A stretch of DNA of 16,338 nucleotides. Origin: CAUZSN01 sp963582345 (GTDB lineage: Bacteria; Planctomycetota; Planctomycetia; Planctomycetales; Planctomycetaceae). Position 1 is the first letter of the stretch. Each line of letters starts with the position of its first letter. Positions 8,257 through 14,438 of the stretch are shown piece after piece. Made by a program: the position numbers and the translations under genes. The stretch lies in NCBI GenBank assembly GCA_963582345.1, contig CAUZSN010000065.1:1-16338 (forward strand), written 5' to 3'. The notes beneath the pieces were generated by a model. That model saw nothing but the letters and a program-made list of their open reading frames with translations, was not told where the DNA came from and ran no database searches.

Positions 8257-8698
8257 TGGATTTCTCGATGAGTTACTTTGAGCAGCCTAGCTCGAAGGCG
8301 AAAATGAAGTGCGTCATTCTAGCCGGTCGACACCAAAAGACAAGTGCGGTCCTCGTGACAGACATTGCGGCAATTCCTTGCGACGTGCCGGGTATGCAAG
8401 TATAAGTGTGCAGTGACAATGGGGATCGCGTGATTCCCCCTGGTCATCCAACGTGTGCTGGATTATGCACGGCTGCATCCCAAGTTCAAAGCGAGCTTTC
8501 TTGTAGATCAACCGAGGCCAGTGATCATGTACAGCAAGGGTTTGTTGAGCTAGCGTGTCCGGCGTTTGGTGCGGTATTCTGTCGGGCCGCTGAAACGAAC
8601 GATGTATTGTCGTCAGCTCAGTGAACAGCCGAATGTTTACTTGAAATTCAATCATATATATTTAGCCGATCGGAACTCGGTAGCGAAGTGATGCAGCA
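8257..8698. other. Gene-poor spacer with possible gene remnant and operon promoter
   Basis: No intact gene is convincing here. A plus-strand frame open from 8434 to 8550 reads protein-like (for example VLDYARLHPKFKASFLVDQP), is bounded by TGA (8431) and TAG (8551), then continues open to 8688. This could be a decayed gene. An AT-rich block at 8651-8663 contains TATATT (8657-8662), a possible -10 for the four-gene operon starting at 8699, but no good -35 stands 16-18 bp upstream. Overlapping minus-strand frames are rich in His, Gln and Pro and look like chance. Confidence 0.3.
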
Positions 8699-9946
8699 AT
8701 GAGAATTCAAAGGGCGCTTGCCGTCGCCGCATGGGGCGGTTATTTCAACGATGACTTGGCCGCGATCAGGGCCGGTGCGACAAAAGACGGATTTTCCTAC
8801 ATTGGACAGCCGGTCACGCCTGGCTTCGAAACAATTCGGCATCCGACAGAAGCCGCTTCCATTGTCCTAATCCTCGACAACGGTCAGGTGGTTGTGGGTG
8901 ACGCTCTGACGGTCCAGTATGCTGGTGCCGGTGGCCGAGTGCGACGTTTTCAACATCGTGAACAGATTCTCGCTTTGCGGGAAGTTTGCGAGTATCTCGA
9001 AGGATTGAAAGTCAGTCGTTTTCTCTCCATGTGCGCCGATCTGGAAGCGCAAGAATTCGGTGATCTGGCCTTAAACCGAACCGCTGCTCATTATGGCGTC
9101 TCGCAGGCCCTGTTGTTGGCTGTCGCCGCCGAACAAGGGAAAACTGGCGCCGAGGTCCTCGCCGAGGAGTTGGGGACGTCCGTCTCTTCCAAATTGGTTC
9201 CTATCAACGTGCAGTGCGGCGAAGACCGCCGGAACGGCGTAGACAAGGCGATCCTGCGATGCGCCGATGTATTGCCGCACGGTCTGGTGAATAGTCTCAA
9301 AATCGTCGGAGACTACGGCGACAAACTTCAAGACTATGTTTCGTGGATTGTCTCTCGCATCCGAGACATCGGGGCAGAGGATTACCAGCCGGAAATTCAC
9401 ATTGATGTATACGGATTGCTGGGCACGATCTTCGATCATGATGCTGATCGCATCACCGCCTATATTGCCGACTTGGCTGAGCGTGCAGCACCATTGTCAT
9501 TTTGCATTGAAACTCCGGTACTGATGGACAGCCGGGCTGCCCAGATTGAAATGTTTGGCTCGATCCGTGCCAAACTCCGCACTCTAGGAAGCTCTGCACA
9601 ATTGATTGTAGATGAATGGGCCAACGATCTCGACGATATCCGAGCATTCGTCGAGTCGGGCGCCACTGACATGATTAACGTGAAATCGCCAGATTTAGGT
9701 TCGATTTGCAACGCCGCCCAAGCCGTAATCGAATGTCGAAAAGGCCGTGTCCGACCGATTTTGGGCGGCTCGTCGAATGACAGCGACCAGTCTGGGCGTG
9801 TGATTTGTCACGTCGCGCTGGCCACCCAACCGGCATGGGTTTTGGCTCGGCCAGGAATGGGAGTCGACGAGGGATATCAGATCGTGCATAACGAGATGAG
9901 CCGAATCCTGGCGATCATCGAAGCGATGTCAACAAAAAACAGTTAA
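8699..9946 (+). CDS. Methylaspartate ammonia-lyase homologue (enolase superfamily)
   Basis: The 415 residues follow the clostridial 3-methylaspartate ammonia-lyase (about 413 aa) almost end to end. That family reversibly removes ammonia from L-threo-3-methylaspartate to give mesaconate, using Mg2+. Visible residues: Q73 in VQYAGAGGR, Q172 in VQCGEDR, H194 in VLPHGLVN, metal ligands D236 (HIDVYG), E271 (CIETP) and D305 (VDEW), and the catalytic lysine K329 in NVKSPDLGS. The family QIKTPDLGG is here NVKSPDLGS, and GGTCNET is GGSSNDS, so several substrate-contact positions differ. The start is the only one available because TAG closes the frame at 8681; the ribosome-binding site is weak. It is first of four tightly spaced genes. 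No glutamate mutase is encoded nearby, so the true substrate may be another 3-substituted aspartate. Confidence 0.88.
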   Translation: MRIQRALAVAAWGGYFNDDLAAIRAGATKDGFSYIGQPVTPGFETIRHPTEAASIVLILDNGQVVVGDALTVQYAGAGGRVRRFQHREQILALREVCEYLEGLKVSRFLSMCADLEAQEFGDLALNRTAAHYGVSQALLLAVAAEQGKTGAEVLAEELGTSVSSKLVPINVQCGEDRRNGVDKAILRCADVLPHGLVNSLKIVGDYGDKLQDYVSWIVSRIRDIGAEDYQPEIHIDVYGLLGTIFDHDADRITAYIADLAERAAPLSFCIETPVLMDSRAAQIEMFGSIRAKLRTLGSSAQLIVDEWANDLDDIRAFVESGATDMINVKSPDLGSICNAAQAVIECRKGRVRPILGGSSNDSDQSGRVICHVALATQPAWVLARPGMGVDEGYQIVHNEMSRILAIIEAMSTKNS

Positions 9947-9985
9947 CAATGAATCATTCACTGTTATTCCAATGGAGCCGGTGAC

Positions 9986-11005
9986 GTGAACGAACTGTTC
10001 CCGACTGAGTTGATTGGCAGCTATGCATTACCGAGCTGGTTGTGGATTGTGCAGGAACGCATCGAATCGGAACGTGATTTGGGTGAAACTGACATCCAAG
10101 AATCGCTCGATGACGCGGTCAACATTGCGCTATTGGATCAAGAACAGGCGGGTATCGACGTCGTCACGGACGGAGAAATGCGCAGGCGTGATTTTATTCA
10201 AAATTTTTACGGCATGATGACCGGATTGCGCAAACTCGAGCCGGCGCGGACGTTTGGCTCGGCCGGCTATGATCAGAATCCACGCTACGAGGTCATCGAC
10301 AAAGTCACGGCGCTGGAAGGACTGGGGATCGTTTCAGAGGTCCACTATCTGAAACATCATACTCGAAAACCATTCAAAGTGTGTGTGCCCGGACCGATGA
10401 CACTCTCGTTGCCGTTGATTCTGAAAGGGGGATATCACGACGAAGAGCAACTCTTGGTCGATATGATCGCAATTGTAAATACGGAAATGAAGGCACTCGC
10501 AGCGGCCGGCGCGGACTACCTGCAGGTCGACGAGCCGCGATACGCCACGACTGATGAGGACGCGCGTCGACTGGTCGAGATACTCAATGCAACGTGCGAC
10601 GGCGTCAATGCGCGGATCGGACTGCACTTATGTTTCGGTAACTTCAAAGGTCGTTCCCACGACCATCGCGATTACAGTTACGTTATTCCCGCCCTCAACG
10701 AGGCACGTTGCGATCAGTTCAACTTCGAGTTCGCCAACCGTGAATTCGCACAAATTGAGATGCTAGCAGGCGTTCCGTCGGCCGCGAAGATCGGCTTGGG
10801 GGTGACGGACGTGAAGTCCTACTTCGTCGAGTCTCCGAACGATGTTGCATCGGCAATCCAATTGGCGACGAAACATGTCTCAGCCGAGCGAATCGTGGTC
10901 ACACCAGATTGTGGATTTAATCATTGTCCACGACACATTGCTTATCGCAAAATGTGTGCGATGGTTGAGGGAGCCGCCATTGTTCGTGGGACGCTTCAAT
11001 CCTGA
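9986..11005 (+). CDS. MetE catalytic-domain protein (zinc methyltransferase family)
   Basis: This 339-residue protein matches the C-terminal catalytic half of cobalamin-independent methionine synthase and lacks the N-terminal half. The zinc site is complete: H214 and C216 in LHLCFGN, E248 in FNFEFAN and C309 in TPDCGF. Other family motifs are the N-terminal ELIGSY, GPMT (136-139) and VDEP (181-184). Such short forms include folate-independent methionine synthases, YxjG/YxjH-type proteins and epoxyalkane:CoM transferase relatives. All activate a thiol on zinc. The start codon is GTG, with GGAG (9974-9977) eight bases upstream. It follows the lyase by 39 bp. The thiol substrate and the methyl or alkyl donor are unknown. 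A housekeeping methionine synthase role is possible, but the operon context argues for something pathway-specific. Confidence 0.85.
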   Translation: MNELFPTELIGSYALPSWLWIVQERIESERDLGETDIQESLDDAVNIALLDQEQAGIDVVTDGEMRRRDFIQNFYGMMTGLRKLEPARTFGSAGYDQNPRYEVIDKVTALEGLGIVSEVHYLKHHTRKPFKVCVPGPMTLSLPLILKGGYHDEEQLLVDMIAIVNTEMKALAAAGADYLQVDEPRYATTDEDARRLVEILNATCDGVNARIGLHLCFGNFKGRSHDHRDYSYVIPALNEARCDQFNFEFANREFAQIEMLAGVPSAAKIGLGVTDVKSYFVESPNDVASAIQLATKHVSAERIVVTPDCGFNHCPRHIAYRKMCAMVEGAAIVRGTLQS

Positions 11006-11014
11006 ATGGTTCGC

Positions 11015-11018
11015 GGAG
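11015..11018 (+). promoter_or_regulatory. Shine-Dalgarno that decides the C45 gene start
   Basis: GGAG lies six bases before ATG at 11025. This supports that start over an in-frame ATG 183 nt upstream at 10842, which would overlap the MetE-like gene and add residues unlike the family. Confidence 0.7.
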
Positions 11019-11024
11019 AATCGT

Positions 11025-12116
11025 ATGAGCAAAGCGACGCCCCGGATTTTCACAGCGGAATTAAAAGGCAACAGCCGCGAACGAGGATTTCAGCATGGAC
11101 GGATCCTTAAAGCTCCAATCTGTCACGCCGTCAACTTTTACCGAGAATTCTTTGCCGAACACGTTGGTATTGACAGTCAGGAAATGCGCCGCCGTGCCTC
11201 ACGGTTCATCGAATCAACGGCTCGCATCAGTGGATTGTTGATGAGCGAATACGAAGGTCTTGCCGAGGGCTCCGGTCAGACGTTGGAAGACATCTTCGCA
11301 CTCTCCGCGCGTTACGAAATCACCTACGAAACAGTCAAACTCGGAGAATGTTCGAACGTTTTCGTTGGACCCAAGCGGTCGGCGGACGGACGGGCCTTAT
11401 TGGGAATGAATTGGGAGTGGCGGCCGGAAGTTCTTGACTTTCGTGCTGTGTTGATCTCGCGATGCGACGACCTACCCGACCACATCGTTGTTACCGAATG
11501 CGGTCAGCCTGGCAAGTACGGCGTCAACGAACACGGCGTGGCCAGTATTGAATCGGGCCTTGGTTGCAGCCAAGCTACTAGCGATGGAGATGCCCTTTTC
11601 GTCGTCGTGTTACGACACGTGCTGGCTCAGTCCGATTTGACATCCGCCGCACGGGTCATTCGCGAACATCTATCGGAAGCGACCATCAGTTTCTTTCTGG
11701 CGGATGGATCCGGGTGTGGCATCAATTACGAGATTTCACCTACTGGCGTTGCCGAAAGGCAGCTCGGACTCGATGAGGTGTACTGGCACACCAACCATTG
11801 TCTGCTGACCGAAGAGCCGTGTTCTTTCGAGGACAGCTTCGTGCGTGCCGAGCGCTGGCGGGAATTGACAGGTGCTGCCGATGGAGTCACCTGGCAAACC
11901 GTCGGCCGTTGGTTGGCAGATACCGAAAACGGTCCGAATGCCATCTGTAAGGCCCCAAACCCGGCGCTCAGCCACACAACGACCTGGTTACAAACCCTCT
12001 GTTCGATTGTCATTGATCCTTACCAACGCGCTTTATGGGTCAGCAATGGCTTGTCGTCACAGAACCCCTATGTCCGATTTGATTTCGATAGCCGTTGCCC
12101 GAATCCTGACAATTAA
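11025..12116 (+). CDS. C45-type acyltransferase/amidohydrolase (penicillin acyltransferase-like, Ntn)
   Basis: The 363-residue protein resembles the peptidase C45 / acyl-CoA:6-aminopenicillanate acyltransferase family. These Ntn-hydrolases cleave themselves to expose an N-terminal cysteine, then hydrolyse or transfer acyl groups on amide bonds. The N-terminal region has the family-like ERGFQHGR (19-26). The probable nucleophile is C109 in LGECSNVF, followed by the conserved pattern ADGRALLGMNWEWRP. This spacing is close to the fungal enzyme, whose nucleophile is Cys103. Cleavage would be between Glu108 and Cys109, where the fungal enzyme cuts Gly-Cys. No signal peptide is seen, so it is probably cytoplasmic. 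It follows the MetE-like gene by 19 bp. Its amide substrate is unknown; acylation or deacylation of the pathway's amino compound is inferred. Confidence 0.8.
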   Translation: MSKATPRIFTAELKGNSRERGFQHGRILKAPICHAVNFYREFFAEHVGIDSQEMRRRASRFIESTARISGLLMSEYEGLAEGSGQTLEDIFALSARYEITYETVKLGECSNVFVGPKRSADGRALLGMNWEWRPEVLDFRAVLISRCDDLPDHIVVTECGQPGKYGVNEHGVASIESGLGCSQATSDGDALFVVVLRHVLAQSDLTSAARVIREHLSEATISFFLADGSGCGINYEISPTGVAERQLGLDEVYWHTNHCLLTEEPCSFEDSFVRAERWRELTGAADGVTWQTVGRWLADTENGPNAICKAPNPALSHTTTWLQTLCSIVIDPYQRALWVSNGLSSQNPYVRFDFDSRCPNPDN

Positions 12117-12124
12117 TTACACAT

Positions 12125-12128
12125 GGAG
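12125..12128 (+). promoter_or_regulatory. Shine-Dalgarno that decides the toroid gene start
   Basis: GGAG lies six bases before ATG at 12135, the same spacing as for the preceding gene. The alternative in-frame ATG at 12123 contains part of this site and has no ribosome-binding site of its own. Confidence 0.65.
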
Positions 12129-12134
12129 TCAAGC

Positions 12135-13148
12135 ATGAAACGTACAATTATGACCAATGGTTTGTCGCCGGCACAGCATGCCGCAGAGTGGATTGTCGGG
12201 TTGGTAAAACCAGACGGTTCGATCGAAGGTGCCACCAGTATTAATGAATACTACAAGACAGTGTTTGCACTCTCTGTTGCCGGTCGCAACGCTGAAGCCG
12301 AACGTATGCTCAACTATGTCGTGCGTCGATTTCTCAAGGAGGATGGAGATCTCGATGGAAACGGTTGCACATGGTACGACATTTTTCGCATCTATCCACA
12401 TGCTTGGGTGGTGATCGGGGCTTTGTTACGCGCGCGATTTGATGTTGCGCACAAGATTCTTGGATTTCTTGACGGGTTCCATGATGAACAGACCGGCGGC
12501 TTCTACACCACGATCGAACAACGCGAACAACAAGGTGAGCAGGACATCATGACGACCGGCATCGTTGGACTAGCCTATCTTTGGGCGGGACGACGCGACG
12601 TCGCAGCCGCTGTGGGAAATTGGATGCAGAACCTCTTCGACGCCCAGCCCAATTTGTCGGACGGACTGTATTCGGTTTGGCATCATGGAACGGGCCTCGT
12701 CACCAAGTATCCTGAGGACGCTGCTGTCGCCTACAAAGTCGACGCGGCGAAGACAGTCCAGTATTACTTCCAGTACGGTGTTGCCGCTGCGTTATTGTCT
12801 TCGCTGTACGGTGCGACGGCTGAGCGCCGTTGGCTCGATTTAGCACAGAAATTTCTGCAGGCAAGCCGGCATTGCGGCGAAGATGTCTACCGAACGAATC
12901 AAAGTGGAAAAATTGGTTGGGGTGGGACCTGGACCTACCGCCTTACGGGCGACTCGGAAGACCGACGAATCGTCGAAGAGGTTGCCGATGGTCTCCACAG
13001 TTCCCAGCAGGACGATGGATGGTGGCCGGGAGTTAACGTGTATCATCAAGAAGAAACCGTCAAGCTCGAACCGGACATCGCTTGTACGAGCGAGCTCATG
13101 GCCCACTTGTGTTGGATTGAAGACTGCCTTGGAGCAACCGGCGAATAA
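12135..13148 (+). CDS. Alpha/alpha-toroid protein, terpenoid-cyclase-like fold, function unknown
   Basis: I do not recognise a characterised family for these 337 residues. The pattern of paired helices with repeated small, aromatic and glycine positions (EYYKTVFALSVAGR, 38-51; MTTGIVGLAYLWAGR, 139-153) is typical of alpha/alpha toroids such as terpenoid cyclases/prenyltransferases and six-hairpin glycosidases. SQQDDGWWPG (290-299) resembles a QW repeat of squalene-hopene cyclases, but the catalytic DXDD of those enzymes is absent. Acidic or aromatic clusters that could line a pocket are DGDLDGNGCTWYD (70-82), VWHHGTG (181-187) and GWGGTW (261-266). No signal peptide or TM segment is evident. 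It is the last gene of the operon, 18 bp after the C45 gene, so a role on the same metabolite is inferred. Confidence 0.75.
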   Translation: MKRTIMTNGLSPAQHAAEWIVGLVKPDGSIEGATSINEYYKTVFALSVAGRNAEAERMLNYVVRRFLKEDGDLDGNGCTWYDIFRIYPHAWVVIGALLRARFDVAHKILGFLDGFHDEQTGGFYTTIEQREQQGEQDIMTTGIVGLAYLWAGRRDVAAAVGNWMQNLFDAQPNLSDGLYSVWHHGTGLVTKYPEDAAVAYKVDAAKTVQYYFQYGVAAALLSSLYGATAERRWLDLAQKFLQASRHCGEDVYRTNQSGKIGWGGTWTYRLTGDSEDRRIVEEVADGLHSSQQDDGWWPGVNVYHQEETVKLEPDIACTSELMAHLCWIEDCLGATGE

Positions 13149-13501
13149 CAACCGTTTTTGTCGTCAGGGAGGACATCGACTTAAGCCGGGCCACCGTCTT
13201 AGATGCTACAGATCAAAAATCTAATACAATTCGTCTCGTCGTCCGGATTTTCTGCGACTACGTTGTGGTTTTGGCCGTTTAACGTTCTAGTCTTCCTGTG
13301 ACACAGCCGGTGTCGTGGTAAGATTTGATATGTGAACACACTTCCTTCGGCCAAACAGGGGTCAGCAATGACGACAGGTTCAGGATTTCGGGCGAAGTCA
13401 AGTAGGATACAGTTAATTAGCGATTTGGCAATAAGAATTACAATGGATTCATAACTCGAAGCAAGAGTTCGTAAACCCCCGCTCAGACGATCGCAGAAAT
13501 C
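13149..13501. other. Intergenic stretch without a supported gene
   Basis: No convincing gene or RNA is visible. A short inverted repeat GACAC-AGCCG-GTGTC (13300-13314) has no following T-run. A 28-codon frame at 13368-13454 has an upstream AGGGG, but its peptide shows no recognisable pattern. No strong terminator follows the operon; the T5 run at 13154-13158 is preceded only by an imperfect five-pair stem. Confidence 0.4.
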
Positions 13502-13780
13502 GTGGAACCAGTACGAACTGACGTATGGATTTATCGTCTTGGTGTTGGTTTTTTGGGATCATCCATGGTTTTAGCGATCGTCGGTGGAATTACCTTGGTC
13601 GTTGCTGGCAACAAAGTGCCTGATGTTCTTATTGGCTTCGGTGCCGCCTCAGTTGGCACTTTGGTTGGTCTGTTGGTGTCCAGTAGCCATTCTTCTGCTG
13701 ATTGCAATTTAGGTTCAAACGCTACCACTGCCAATGTGGTATTGATTCACCCATACACAATTCATTGCTATTGCAAATGA
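13502..13780 (+). CDS. Small two-TM membrane protein
   Basis: Starting at GTG, 92 residues contain two hydrophobic helices (about 10-36 and 42-60) joined by the short polar turn AGNKVPDVL. The body DVWIYRLGVGFLGSS...GGITLVVAG...PDVLIGFGAASVGTLVGLL resembles a recurring small bacterial family with pattern D-IYR-V-LG...PD-L-ALGSAAVGALAGLLAPSP, known to me only as uncharacterised membrane proteins. The usual LAPSP ending is replaced by a Ser/Asn/Cys-rich 30-residue tail, which may mean the 3' end has drifted or shifted frame. The ribosome-binding site is poor and the frame is open only from 13475, so the start is uncertain. It may be expressed or decaying. Confidence 0.5.
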   Translation: MEPVRTDVWIYRLGVGFLGSSMVLAIVGGITLVVAGNKVPDVLIGFGAASVGTLVGLLVSSSHSSADCNLGSNATTANVVLIHPYTIHCYCK

Positions 13781-13785
13781 ACTGT

Positions 13786-14251
13786 CCGGTGAATGCGTTG
13801 TACTTCCACATGTGATTCGGGTTAGCTCTGCTTTTATTTTCTTGGGAAAGTTCACAACCCTAACATCACTGTGTGGTTGCAGGTTACCGACGGTATACGT
13901 TGGGATCTGACCATGGACAAAGGGGCCCAATGTGTCTTCAACTGTGCTACTGTTCAATACGAGGCCCTTCGAATTCATATGCTATAGAAGTTGATTGGCA
14001 AAGCATTCTTTAGTTCCAGTAGCATTGGTTCCGTCGGAAACCTGTGTGGGGTACTTGCTCTTGTGACGTAGGCTGTACCGCTGGATGGCCAAGCGTATTT
14101 GGACAAGATTTTTCTTCAATACCGTCTCGCCGTCTGATCGTTTCGTTGCTGAAAAGACGGAATTGCGATTGTGGCAGCACTTCCTATGATCGTGATCACG
14201 ATCAGCATTTCGATGAGAGCAAAAGCCCAGCGGTGGAGTGTAAAAGTTCAT
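13786..14251 (-). pseudogene. Decayed GspG-type pseudopilin (prepilin-like) gene
   Basis: On the minus strand a prepilin leader begins at ATG 14251 (MNFYTPPLGF). The hallmark continues in another frame as ALIEMLIVITIIGSAATIAIP, and the original frame resumes at SATKRSDGETVLKKNL with the usual pilin helix VQIRLAIQRYSLRHKSKYP. The two frame changes fall at A4/T4 runs (plus 14221-14224 and 14152-14155) and offset each other. An amber codon at plus 13982-13984 then interrupts the frame, which continues as NSSTVEDTLGPFVHGQIP, matching the 'GPYL-K-P' region of GspG-like proteins. The intact ancestor would be a type II secretion pseudopilin or related planctomycete prepilin. The C-terminal limit is uncertain; I place it just short of the microprotein gene. 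Confidence 0.7.
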
Positions 14252-14426
14252 TGGCAGGACATTCGGTTCGACTACACTTCCAACGTCTACAATTAGCCAT
14301 TCACAATACACTAGCCGAAACGCCCGATGTGATTCGAGTTGTGCCGAGATGTCCGCTGAAGATGCGTTTGGTGTCAGAAGAGGGAAATCTTCAAAATGAA
14401 AAATGTGTTGTGAGTAGGACGTGCAG

Positions 14427-14432
14427 TATAAT
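14427..14432 (+). promoter_or_regulatory. -10 element immediately upstream of the metallopeptidase start
   Basis: Consensus TATAAT ends six bases before ATG at 14439, so transcription would begin at or next to the start codon. The -35 region (TGTGTT, 14404-14409) is weak. No ribosome-binding site precedes this ATG, consistent with a leaderless transcript. Confidence 0.45.
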
Positions 14433-14438
14433 TAACAC

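Noticed and set aside
8314..8655. 113-codon minus-strand frame
   Set aside because: The product is rich in His, Gln, Pro and Arg with no pattern, lacks a ribosome-binding site, and lies opposite a more protein-like plus frame.
10842..11024. N-terminal extension of the C45 gene from ATG 10842
   Set aside because: It overlaps the MetE-like gene, has no ribosome-binding site, and the family-like sequence begins after ATG 11025, which has GGAG six bases upstream.
13368..13454. 28-codon plus-strand frame after AGGGG
   Set aside because: The peptide has no recognisable features and could easily arise by chance.
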